A stretch of 64,000 nucleotides of DNA. Source: JAOPZW01 sp963806015. Lineage in GTDB: Bacteria; Actinomycetota; Thermoleophilia; Solirubrobacterales; Solirubrobacteraceae. Location: positions 186,001 through 250,000 of the forward strand of contig CAWDWM010000001.1 in NCBI GenBank assembly GCA_963806015.1. Direction: 5' to 3'. This document shows, piece after piece, positions 8,619 through 16,552 of the stretch; the first letter of the stretch is position 1, and each line of letters starts with the position of its first letter. The translations under genes and the position numbers were made by a program. The notes beneath the pieces are model-generated. The model had not been told where the DNA came from and searched no databases. It worked only from the letters and a program-made list of their open reading frames with translations.

Positions 8619-9433
8619 CAGGGCAGCGGCGGCGGGGTCGGAGGCGGCACGGGCGTCGGAGCGGGAGGCGCGGGCGGTGCGGGGGGCGCCGGGGACGCCG
8701 CGCGCGGGCAGTGCTGCGGCCCCGGCTTGAACGGGAGGCGCACGATCGTCGAGGACGCGTTGTTGTTCTCGTTGGACTCGAAGATGTGGTGGTCGGGATC
8801 GGCGCGGTGCACGACCGCGAAGCAGCCCTCGAGCCCCGTCACGTCGATGTAGTTCTCGGGATAGGTCGACGGGTAGACGTCCGCCCACCCCACCGACGTC
8901 CCGAGCGTCACCTGGCGCGTGCCCGAACGCTGGTTGCAGGCGCCGAAGAAGCGCCGGCGGCGGACCGTGGGACCCGAGCGCACGCGATCGAGGTCGCGCA
9001 GGCAGTAGTCGAGCTTGGGCCCGGTGCGCACCAGTTGCGTGCGAACGCCGGCGCGGTTGATCGCCCACAGCTCGAAGCGCGCCGCATCCTTGAACTTCCA
9101 GTAGGACCCGCCGCGCGAGGGCACGGACTTGAAGTAGAGCTCAGCACCGGTGACCACGCGGTAGCGCCTCCCCGCGGCGTCCGCGATCACCTGGCGCGCG
9201 CGCATCTCGGTCAGCGAGACGCGCTCGCCGAAGAGCTCGGCGGGACCGGTGCCGAGGTTGACGATGCGGTTCTCCATCCGCAGCACGATGCGCTGCTTGC
9301 TCGGGCTGCGTCCGAGGCGCAGGTGGCTGGGCGGCGCCATGACGAGGTCCGGGCAGCGCAGCTGCAGGCCCGGCTCGTGGCACGGGTTCGGGACGGCCGC
9401 CGCGAGCGCGGCCAGGGTCGCTGCCAAGAGCAC
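8618..9433 (-). CDS. secreted lysyl-oxidase-like protein, probably without the copper ligands
   Basis: This encodes 271 residues from a GTG start with an N-terminal signal-like segment (LLAATLAALAAAVPNPC) and a Pro/Ala-rich C-terminal tail. The core matches the prokaryotic lysyl oxidase fold: LDYCLRDLDR, a central FFGACNQRSG, GTSVGWADVYPSTYPENYID, VTGLEGCF, and FESNENNN. From memory of lysyl oxidase alignments, the Lys (GPK) and Tyr (ADVY) that form the LTQ cofactor seem present. However, the His-x-His-x-His copper site is replaced by a stretch reading GGSYWKF. It may therefore be non-catalytic or use another chemistry. It lies between an aminotransferase and an SDR in one operon; that link is unexplained. 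Confidence 0.7.
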   Translation of the reverse strand: MLLAATLAALAAAVPNPCHEPGLQLRCPDLVMAPPSHLRLGRSPSKQRIVLRMENRIVNLGTGPAELFGERVSLTEMRARQVIADAAGRRYRVVTGAELYFKSVPSRGGSYWKFKDAARFELWAINRAGVRTQLVRTGPKLDYCLRDLDRVRSGPTVRRRRFFGACNQRSGTRQVTLGTSVGWADVYPSTYPENYIDVTGLEGCFAVVHRADPDHHIFESNENNNASSTIVRLPFKPGPQHCPRAASPAPPAPPAPPAPTPVPPPTPPPLP

Positions 9434-9442
9434 CGAGGTCGC

Positions 9443-10825
9443 TCAGGCGGTGAGCTCGCGCGCCATCTCGTCGAACGTGGCCACGTAACGGTCCACCGAC
9501 TCGTCGGTGTGGGTCACCGAGAGCGTCCACTCCTCCTCGCGGCCGGGCGTCATGAAGATGCCGCGGTTCATGTTGAACAGCCACGCGAGGTCGGCCAGCG
9601 CGGCGTCCTGGTTCTCCTTGAACGTCTCGTAGTCGACGATCTTGGCCGGCGAGAAGGTCACGCAGCCCTTGGAGCCCACGCCGACCGAGTAGCCCGACAG
9701 GCCATAGCGCTCGATGACGTCGCTGCAGCCGCGCAGGATCCGGTCGTTCAGCGCGTCCAGACGCTGGTAGGCCTCGGGCGTGAGCACCTCGGTCAGGTTC
9801 GCGCGGGCGGCGGCCATGCCGAGCGGGTTGCCGTTGTAGGTGCCGACCTGGAAGACCGAGCCGTCCTCGACAACCGACATGACCTCCTCGCTGCCGCCGA
9901 TGGCGCCGACGGGCATGCCGCCGCCCAGCGCCTTGGCCAGCGTGACCATGTCGGGCATCACGCCGAAGCGCTCGACCGCGCCGCCGGCGGCGATGCACAG
10001 ACCGGTCTTGACCTCGTCGAAGATGAGCACGACGCCGTGGCGGCTCGTGATCTCGCGGACGGCCTCGAGATAGCCGGGCTCGGGGAGCACGACCCCGAGG
10101 TTCATCATCGCCGGCTCCATGATCATGCAGGCGGGCTTGCGGCCCTCGCGGTCGAGGTCGGCGATCCGGCGATCCAGCGACTCGGGGTCGTTGAAGTGCA
10201 CCGAGAAGACCTCGTCGACGACGGACTGCGGGATGCCGGCGCCGTAGGGCAGCGAGGCGGGCGCCTCGTGCGGGCCGATCTTGTCGTACTCGACCCCGAT
10301 GGAGACCATCACCGTGTCGTGATGGCCGTGGTAGGAGCCGAAGATCTTCATCACGGTGTGGCGCTTGGTGAACGCCCGCGCAATGCGGATGGCGTCCATC
10401 GTCGACTCCGAGCCGGAGTTCGTGTAGCGCCAGCGATGGATGTCCCAGCGCCGCGCCAGCTCCTCGCCGACCACGATGGCGTCCTCGGTGGGGGCGGCGA
10501 AATGCGTGCCCTTGACGTAGCGCGCGCCGATCGCCTTGCCGATCGCCGGGTGGGCGTGGCCCTGGACCATCGACCCGAAGCCGTTGTGGAAGTCGTACAT
10601 CTCGTTGCCGTCGACGTCCCACACGCGCGGCCCGTCGCCGTGCTCGAGGTAGATCGGCCACGGCTCGCGCAGCTGATAGGAGGAGGCGACGCCGCCGGTG
10701 AGCACGTGACGGGCGCGGTCGTACATCCGCTGCGAGGCCTGCGTGCGCTCGTTGAGGCGCTTCTCCTCGCGCTCGGTCAGCTCCTTGATGCGCTGGCGGT
10801 CGAGCTGTGTGGAAGTGGTGGCCAT
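9443..10825 (-). CDS. class III aminotransferase, glutamate-1-semialdehyde-aminomutase-like
   Basis: This encodes 460 residues of the PLP fold-type I class III family. Visible features are RVWDVDGNEMYDF near the N-terminus, the cofactor-binding NSGSEST, SYHGHHD, LIFDEVKTGL with the Asp that contacts the pyridine nitrogen, and TLAKALGGGMPVGAIGG with the PLP lysine. The N-terminal 40 residues form a charged helix not usual in HemL, and no tetrapyrrole genes are nearby. A catabolic or specialised transaminase is more likely than tetrapyrrole synthesis. It is the first gene of an operon with the lysyl-oxidase-like protein and an SDR, divergent from the FCD regulator at 10914, which may control it. 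Confidence 0.85.
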   Translation of the reverse strand: MATTSTQLDRQRIKELTEREEKRLNERTQASQRMYDRARHVLTGGVASSYQLREPWPIYLEHGDGPRVWDVDGNEMYDFHNGFGSMVQGHAHPAIGKAIGARYVKGTHFAAPTEDAIVVGEELARRWDIHRWRYTNSGSESTMDAIRIARAFTKRHTVMKIFGSYHGHHDTVMVSIGVEYDKIGPHEAPASLPYGAGIPQSVVDEVFSVHFNDPESLDRRIADLDREGRKPACMIMEPAMMNLGVVLPEPGYLEAVREITSRHGVVLIFDEVKTGLCIAAGGAVERFGVMPDMVTLAKALGGGMPVGAIGGSEEVMSVVEDGSVFQVGTYNGNPLGMAAARANLTEVLTPEAYQRLDALNDRILRGCSDVIERYGLSGYSVGVGSKGCVTFSPAKIVDYETFKENQDAALADLAWLFNMNRGIFMTPGREEEWTLSVTHTDESVDRYVATFDEMARELTA

Positions 10826-10913
10826 GCCGTGAGTCTAGGCGCGCAACGGCTCACCACGCAGGCGAACTGACCATCTCGGAGTGCGACGGGTCGCGCAGGT
10901 GTACGGTTCGGCC

Positions 10914-11636
10914 ATGCCTGGCGACGCGGCGGTGGCCGCGGTCTTCGAGCCGGTCCAGCCCCCCACCACGTTCGAGGAGACCGTCGAGCGCCTCGGCACG
11001 GCGATCCGCCTGGGCATCCTGGGGCCTGGTCTGCGGCTGCCGTCCGAGCGCGAGCTGGCTGAGCAGCTCGGGATCTCGCGCTCCACCCTGCGCCAGGCCA
11101 TCACCACCCTCGTGCAGTCCGGGCACCTGACGTCGGTGCGCGGCCGCGGCGGCGGCACCTTCGTGGTCCAGGAGCCGCCGCTGGCCGAGGGCAGCCCCAC
11201 CGGCCCCGTCCGCGAGGACTGGCGCGAGGTGCTCGACCTGCGCTCCGCCATCGAGGTCGGCACCGCCACGCTCGCCGCCGATCGCGCCACCGAGGAGGAC
11301 CTTGCGCTGATGCGCGAGTGCGTGGACCGCATGGCCGCCTCGGCCGACTTCGACGACTACCGCCGCGCGGACATCCGCTTCCACATGGCGATCGCCGAGG
11401 CCAGCGGCGTGCCGCGGCTGGTCGGCCTCGTGGGCGAGGTCGAGGCCGAGGTCTCAGAGCTGATCGCGCACATCGCCCATCCGCCCGAGGTCCTCGACCA
11501 TTCCAACGCCGAGCACGCGCGGATGATCGACGCCCTGGCGCGTCACGACGCGACGCGCGCGGTCCGCCTGCTGCGCCGCCACCTCGACGGCACGCTGCAC
11601 ATCCTCGGCGGGCTCTTCCCGCCCGGCCACGCCTAG
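10914..11636 (+). CDS. GntR/FadR-subfamily transcriptional regulator (FCD domain)
   Basis: This encodes 240 residues from ATG 10914; an upstream in-frame GTG at 10881 is less likely. The N-terminal winged helix-turn-helix is clear (LPSERELAEQLGISRSTLRQ, then GRGGGTFV). The C-terminal all-helical FCD effector domain has the Asp/His pattern of metal-binding members (RADIRFHMAIAEASG, HSNAEHARMIDAL, RRHL). Relatives sense small organic acids such as lactate or glycolate. It lies between a divergent aminotransferase operon and the convergent transhydrogenase gene, so it plausibly regulates one of them. Confidence 0.88.
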   Translation: MPGDAAVAAVFEPVQPPTTFEETVERLGTAIRLGILGPGLRLPSERELAEQLGISRSTLRQAITTLVQSGHLTSVRGRGGGTFVVQEPPLAEGSPTGPVREDWREVLDLRSAIEVGTATLAADRATEEDLALMRECVDRMAASADFDDYRRADIRFHMAIAEASGVPRLVGLVGEVEAEVSELIAHIAHPPEVLDHSNAEHARMIDALARHDATRAVRLLRRHLDGTLHILGGLFPPGHA

Positions 11637-11641
11637 GCCGC

Positions 11642-12934
11642 TCACCAGTTGGTCATCGACGCGTTGAGGATGTGGCCGAGATCCTGGCCACTGACCTCCC
11701 GCGGGCTGATGACGAGCAGGCGCTGCTGCTTGAGCGCTCCCTCCACGAGCGCGGGCACGTCGTGCTCATCGTAGCCGAGCTCCGCGAGCCCGCGCGGGGC
11801 CTGCACGTCGCGCATGAGGGCGCGCAGGACGTCGGGCAGCGTGTCCGGACCGGCGCGCTCGATCGGCTCGCCCGCCAGCAGCTCGGCCACGCGGTGGTGG
11901 CGCCCCGGCGCCGCCTCGTAGGTGAACCGGAACGCGGCCGGCGCGGTGACGATCACCGAGTGGCCGTGCGGCACGAACGGATGGTCGTCGGGGTAGCCGG
12001 GCGGCTGGTAGCTGTGCTTGAGACCCGCGATCGGGTAGGCGCACGCGTGCGGGATGTGCACGCCGGCCGAGCCGAAGCCGACGCCGGCCATCGTCGCGGC
12101 GAGCATCATCGCCCCGCGCGCCTCGAGGTCGTCGGCGTCGGCCACCGCGCGACGCAGGCAGCGCCCGCCGTACTCCAGCGCCCGGGCCGACCACACGTCG
12201 GCCACCGGGTTGGCGCCCTGGTAGGGCGGGCGCTCGTCGGGCGACGCCGGCCGCGGGCGCTGGTCGTAGGGCAGCGCGAGGTAGGACTCGGCGGCGTGGC
12301 AGATCACGTCGAGCCCGGTGGACGACGTGACCTGCGCCGGCAGCGTGCGCACGAACTCGGGGTCGACGATCCCCTGGGCCGGGCGCAGGTAGCGATGCGA
12401 GATGCCCGTCTTGACCTTCAGCGCGGGGATGTCGAGCACCGCCACCGTCGTGGCCTCGGCCCCGGTCCCGCAGGTGGTGGGGATCGCGAGGTGCGGGCGC
12501 AGCGGCGACGGCGGCTTGCGGCCCTCGCCCACCGGCGGGTTGACCCACTCCATGACGGCGCCCGCGTGCGTGGTGATGAGGTCGGCGACCTTGGCCGTAT
12601 CGATGCTCGAGCCGCCGCCGACGGAGACGAAGCCGTCGACCCCGGCATCGCGCGCGGCGTCGGCGGCGTGCCGGAAGGACTCGTCCGTCGGCTCCACGCG
12701 GACGGCGTCGTAGACCACCACCTCGATGCCCTCGGCCTCGATGCTGCGGCGCACGCGCTCGGGATGGCCCGTCGCGGCGACGCCCTGATCGGTGACGAGC
12801 AGCGCGCGCGTGACGCCCAGGCGCTTGAGCTCCCAGCCGGCGTCGGCCGCCGCTCCGGGGCCGAACTTGATCGGCGTGGCCTCCAGCGTGAAGACCGATT
12901 CGTGGTCGCGTGACGCGGTCATCGGTCCGGTCAT
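11642..12934 (-). CDS. iron-containing alcohol dehydrogenase, hydroxyacid-oxoacid transhydrogenase type
   Basis: This encodes 430 residues of the group III metal-dependent alcohol dehydrogenases. Motifs are GGGSSIDTAKV (nucleotide binding), IPTTCGTGAEAT, and metal ligands spread over SSTGLDVICHAAES, GVHIPHACAYPIAGL and PHGHSV. The GVHIPHACAYPIAGLKH signature and length fit hydroxyacid-oxoacid transhydrogenase (ADHFE1-like). In that family 4-hydroxybutyrate plus 2-oxoglutarate gives succinic semialdehyde plus D-2-hydroxyglutarate. It is divergent, by 29 bp, from a FAD enzyme that could reoxidise D-2-hydroxyglutarate. Start ATG 12934; a second ATG four codons on is possible. Confidence 0.82.
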   Translation of the reverse strand: MTGPMTASRDHESVFTLEATPIKFGPGAAADAGWELKRLGVTRALLVTDQGVAATGHPERVRRSIEAEGIEVVVYDAVRVEPTDESFRHAADAARDAGVDGFVSVGGGSSIDTAKVADLITTHAGAVMEWVNPPVGEGRKPPSPLRPHLAIPTTCGTGAEATTVAVLDIPALKVKTGISHRYLRPAQGIVDPEFVRTLPAQVTSSTGLDVICHAAESYLALPYDQRPRPASPDERPPYQGANPVADVWSARALEYGGRCLRRAVADADDLEARGAMMLAATMAGVGFGSAGVHIPHACAYPIAGLKHSYQPPGYPDDHPFVPHGHSVIVTAPAAFRFTYEAAPGRHHRVAELLAGEPIERAGPDTLPDVLRALMRDVQAPRGLAELGYDEHDVPALVEGALKQQRLLVISPREVSGQDLGHILNASMTNW

Positions 12935-12963
12935 ACCCTCGAGGCGACGGTAGCGTGCCTGGG

Positions 12964-14316
12964 GTGACCGACAGCCTCGTGCAGGATCTCGCCGCCGCCC
13001 TCGGCGCCGCCCACGTGCTGGCCGACGACGACCTCCGCGCCCCCTTCGAGGTCGACTGGACGCGGCGCTACCGCGGCCGGGCGCGGGCCGTCGTGCGACC
13101 GGCGGACACCGCGCAGGTCGTCGCCGCGCTGGCCGTTTGCCGCGCGCACGGCGCGGCAGTCGTGCCGCAGGGCGGCAACACGGGCATGGTCGGCGCGGGC
13201 GTGCCGCGCGGCGGCGAGGTCGTCCTCAGCACCACGCGCCTCACCGACCTCGGGCCGGTGGACCGCGCGGCCGCGCAGGTCGAGGCCGGGGCGGGCGTCA
13301 CCCTCGCCGCCCTGCAGGCCCACGCGCGCGACGCCGGCCTCGAAGCCGGCGTCGACCTCGGCGGGCGCGACAGCGCCACCGTCGGCGGCCTCGTCGCCAC
13401 CGACGCCGGCGGCACGCACGCGGTCCACTACGGGACGGTCCGTGCCCGCGTCGCCGGGCTGCAGGCGGTCCTGGCCGACGGGACGATCGTCGACCGGCCC
13501 GCCCTGCTGAAGGACAACGCGGGCTACGACCTCGCGGCGCTGCTGGTCGGCAGCGAGGGGACCCTGGGCGTCATCACGCGCGTGCGCTGGCGTCTGGTGG
13601 CCCGCCTGGCGAGCCACGTCGCGGCGCTCATCCCCCTGGCATCGCTCGAGCAGGCCGCCGCGCTGCTGGCCACCGTGCGCCCGCTCCTGCCCTCCCTGCA
13701 CGCCGCCGACTTCTTCCTCGACGAGGGCCTGCAGATCGTGCTCGACCACCTGCGCCTGCCCGCGCCCGTGAGCACGCGCTCGCCGGTCTACGTGCTGCTG
13801 GAGTGCGCCGCGACCACCGACCCCACCGACGAACTGGCGGCCGCGCTGGGCGAGGCCGGGGTCGACGACGCGCTGGTGGCCACCGACAGCGCCGAGCGCA
13901 CGCGCCTGTGGCGCTTTCGCGAGGGGCACGCGGAGGCGATCTCCGCGGTCGGCATCCCGCACAAGCTCGACATCGGCGTCCCGCTCGCGCGGCTGGCCGA
14001 GTTCGCCGCGCGCCTGCCGCAGGAGGTGCAGCGCGTCGCGCCCGGCGCGCGCGTGGTGATCTTCGGCCACCTCGGCGATGGCAACGTCCACGTGAACGTC
14101 CTCGGTCCCGACCCCGACGACCACGCGGTCGACGAGGCGGTCCTGCGGCTCGCAGCCGACCACGGGGGGACGATCAGCGCCGAGCACGGCGTCGGCGTGG
14201 CCAAGGCGCGCTGGCTGGAGCTCACGCGCTCGCCCGGCGAGCTGGCGGCGATGGCCGCGATCAAACGCGCGCTCGACCCCGACGGGCTCCTCAACCCGGG
14301 TGCCGTGCTGCCGTGA
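12964..14316 (+). CDS. FAD-linked D-2-hydroxyglutarate/D-lactate dehydrogenase-like oxidase
   Basis: This encodes 450 residues from GTG 12964; a longer frame from 12910 overlaps the divergent gene and is rejected. The family is the vanillyl-alcohol oxidase-type FAD flavoproteins. Visible are the PP-loop VVPQGGNTGMVGAGVP, VDLGGRDSATVGGLVATDAG, LLVGSEGTLGVIT, and in the C-terminal half the metal-site pattern FGHLGDGNVHVN and ISAEHGVGVAK. These fit D-2-hydroxyglutarate dehydrogenase, D-lactate dehydrogenase or GlcD. Its divergent partner is a transhydrogenase that makes D-2-hydroxyglutarate, so recycling of that compound to 2-oxoglutarate is the favoured role. Its 3' end overlaps the next, convergent gene by 26 bp. 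Confidence 0.88.
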   Translation: MTDSLVQDLAAALGAAHVLADDDLRAPFEVDWTRRYRGRARAVVRPADTAQVVAALAVCRAHGAAVVPQGGNTGMVGAGVPRGGEVVLSTTRLTDLGPVDRAAAQVEAGAGVTLAALQAHARDAGLEAGVDLGGRDSATVGGLVATDAGGTHAVHYGTVRARVAGLQAVLADGTIVDRPALLKDNAGYDLAALLVGSEGTLGVITRVRWRLVARLASHVAALIPLASLEQAAALLATVRPLLPSLHAADFFLDEGLQIVLDHLRLPAPVSTRSPVYVLLECAATTDPTDELAAALGEAGVDDALVATDSAERTRLWRFREGHAEAISAVGIPHKLDIGVPLARLAEFAARLPQEVQRVAPGARVVIFGHLGDGNVHVNVLGPDPDDHAVDEAVLRLAADHGGTISAEHGVGVAKARWLELTRSPGELAAMAAIKRALDPDGLLNPGAVLP

Positions 14317-15262
14317 CGCGCTCGTGGACGAAGCCGAGCTTGTCGACCACCGGCGCGGGCAGGACGAACGGGTAGAGGTCGTCGCGCCCCATGCTGCGGC
14401 TCAGCGCGTTGAGCGCGTAGGTCAGCGGCAGCCAGTCGTCCAGCAGGCCCCGGAAGTCGCCCGCGCCGGGTCCTGGCCGGTCGGCGCCCACGCGCACGCC
14501 GAAGGCGCCCGCGGTCTGCAGCGTGTCCCAGATGTGCAGGTAGTGGGCGAAGGTCTCCGCCCAGTCCTCCCACGGGTGCATCGTGGCGTAGGCGCTGACG
14601 AAGCGCTGCGCCCAGTCGGGCGGCGGCCCGGTCTCGTAGTGGCGATCGAGGGCCGCGCCGTAGTCCTCGCGCTCGTCGCCGAACAGCTCGCGGCAGCGCT
14701 CCCGCGCGCTGCCCTCGGGCACCAGCAGAGGCCAGTAGTAGTGGCCGACCTCGTGGCGGAAGTGCCCGAGCACGGTCCGATAGGGCTCGCCGAGCTGCTC
14801 GCGCAGCGCCTCGCGATGCGCGTCGTCGGACTCGGCCACATCGAGCGTGATGACGCCGTCGGCGTGTCCGGTGGTCACCGGCGCGCGCTCGCTGGAGAGC
14901 AGCTCGAAGGCCAGGCCGCCGTCGCGCTCGCGCCAGCTCTGCACGGGCAGGCCCAGCTCGCCGAGCTCGAAGAGCAGCCAGCGCTTGGCCGCCTCGGCGA
15001 CGCGGAACTGCTCGAGCGCCTCGCGATCGTCGTCGGCGGGGCGGGTGCGGGTGAGCCGGCAGCTCGCGCACAGCTCTCCCTCGCGGGCGACAAGCCAGTT
15101 GCAGCCGGCCGCCCCGAGGTTCGCGCAGCGCGCGACGCCGCCGTCGAACGTCAGGACCTCGCGCCGCTCCCAGTCGAAGCCGAGCTCGGAGGAGCAGCGC
15201 AGGCAGACGGTGTTCTCGAAGAAGACGAGCTGTCCGCAGGTGGAGCAGGCGAAGGAGCGCAC
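14291..15262 (-). CDS. zinc-ribbon putative metallopeptidase (COG4307-like)
   Basis: This encodes 323 residues from GTG 15262. An N-terminal zinc ribbon is visible (FACSTCGQLVFFENTVCLRC, followed by a second pair in LCASC). A metallopeptidase motif follows in the middle, GHFRHEVGHYYW, an HExxH zinc site. WEDWAETFAHYLHIWDTL probably supplies the third ligand. This matches a family of cytoplasmic zinc-ribbon proteins annotated as putative zinc-binding metallopeptidases; substrates are unknown. Its start lies 112 bp inside the 3' end of the MFS gene in another frame, so the two are likely co-transcribed. Confidence 0.8.
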   Translation of the reverse strand: MRSFACSTCGQLVFFENTVCLRCSSELGFDWERREVLTFDGGVARCANLGAAGCNWLVAREGELCASCRLTRTRPADDDREALEQFRVAEAAKRWLLFELGELGLPVQSWRERDGGLAFELLSSERAPVTTGHADGVITLDVAESDDAHREALREQLGEPYRTVLGHFRHEVGHYYWPLLVPEGSARERCRELFGDEREDYGAALDRHYETGPPPDWAQRFVSAYATMHPWEDWAETFAHYLHIWDTLQTAGAFGVRVGADRPGPGAGDFRGLLDDWLPLTYALNALSRSMGRDDLYPFVLPAPVVDKLGFVHERVTAARHPG

Positions 15263-16443
15263 GGACGGGCGAGGGTAGTGGCCGTGGCGACGAGCGCCAC
15301 GAGACCCAGCGCGTAGGCCGCGATCGCCATCGCCCACACGCCGGTCCAGTGCCACTGCTCCCACGCGAGCCCGGGCAGGTAGGCCCCGAGCGCGCCGGCC
15401 ACGTAGTAGCCGCTGAAGTACATGGCGCTCGCGACGCCGCGGTCGCGATCGGTGGAGCCCGCGACGCCGAGCTGGGCAGCGGTCACCGCCGAGAAGTTGC
15501 CCAGCGTCACCAGCGCGAGCCCGAAGACCACGACGCCGAGCACCGGCACGAGCGAGAGCGTCAACCCGCCGACGCACAGCAGCAGGCCGCCGAGCGCGAC
15601 GGCCCGCCAGCCGTGACGGTCGGCCAGCCGGCCCGCCAGCGGCCCGGCGGCGCCCATGACCCAGAGCACGAAGACGAGGCCTATGACCGCCGGCGAGAGC
15701 GAGAAGGGCGGGCGCTCCAGGCGGAAGTCGATGTAGGAGAAGACGCCCATGAAGGAGAAGAACAGGGCGGCCCCGGCGAGACATGCGGCCACGAGGGCGC
15801 GGTTGGCGAGCAGCCGCCGCACGGTGCTCAGCGACAGTCCCGCCGACGGCGGGCCGGCGCGCTCCGGCGGGAGCGAGCGGCGCATGACCAGCGTCGCCGC
15901 CAGCGGGAGCGCCGCCACCGCGGCCAGGGCGACGCGCCACGTCGTCGCGGCGGTGAGCAGCGCCACGCCGACGCGCCCGACCAGGCCGCCGAGCACGAGC
16001 GCGGAGACGTACAGGCCCATGGCCCGCGCGCCGATGCGCTCGGCGTAGGCCTCGGTCACGTACGGCACGCCGACGGTGAGCAGCCCGGGCATGCAGAGCC
16101 CCTGCGCCGCGCGCATCGCGAGCAGGACGCCGAAGCTCGGCGCCAGCGCGACGCCCAGCGACGGCACGACCAACGCCCCGCTGGCCAGCACGAGCGAACG
16201 GCGGCGGCCGATGCGGTCCGACAGCGGTCCCCAGAACCACGCCCCGACGGCGAGGGCGCCGATGACCACCGACACCGTCAGGCCGGTCTGCGACGGCTCC
16301 ACCGAGAACTCGCGGCCGAGCTCGGGCAGGATCGCCTGCGTCGAGTACATCGCGGTGAACATCGCGGCTGCGGCGAACAGGAACGGCCCCATCCCGCCCA
16401 GCCCTCCGCGCGCCCGCGTGCGGGCGTTGGTTGCCAGCGCCAC
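15151..16443 (-). CDS. MFS transporter (AraJ/YnfM-type)
   Basis: This encodes 430 residues from a GTG start, with about twelve hydrophobic helices. The conserved loop between helices 2 and 3 reads GPLSDRIGRRR, and a second copy in the C-terminal half reads GRLADRHGWR. TQAILPELGREF near helix 1 resembles the YnfM or drug/sugar-efflux subgroup. The last 37 residues are Ser/Pro-rich and hydrophilic and overlap the metallopeptidase gene in another frame, so a shorter ancestral end with later readthrough is possible. A decayed IS begins 14 bp upstream of its start and may have displaced its promoter. Confidence 0.85.
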   Translation of the reverse strand: MALATNARTRARGGLGGMGPFLFAAAAMFTAMYSTQAILPELGREFSVEPSQTGLTVSVVIGALAVGAWFWGPLSDRIGRRRSLVLASGALVVPSLGVALAPSFGVLLAMRAAQGLCMPGLLTVGVPYVTEAYAERIGARAMGLYVSALVLGGLVGRVGVALLTAATTWRVALAAVAALPLAATLVMRRSLPPERAGPPSAGLSLSTVRRLLANRALVAACLAGAALFFSFMGVFSYIDFRLERPPFSLSPAVIGLVFVLWVMGAAGPLAGRLADRHGWRAVALGGLLLCVGGLTLSLVPVLGVVVFGLALVTLGNFSAVTAAQLGVAGSTDRDRGVASAMYFSGYYVAGALGAYLPGLAWEQWHWTGVWAMAIAAYALGLVALVATATTLARPCAPSPAPPADSSSSSRTPSACAAPPSSASTGSGARS

Positions 16444-16552
16444 CCACCGCAGGCTAGCTACTTCCCCCGGAAATAGTGGGTGAGTTGAGTTGCGGTTCTG
16501 TCCGGTCGGGTTGAGAGCATTTTTCCTGCAAATCGGCTGGTTTGGAGGATGG

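Noticed and set aside
9141..10661. Long minus-strand frame of about 500 codons overlapping the aminotransferase
   Set aside because: It is another frame of the same strand with Arg/Pro-rich sequence; the aminotransferase frame has all PLP motifs.
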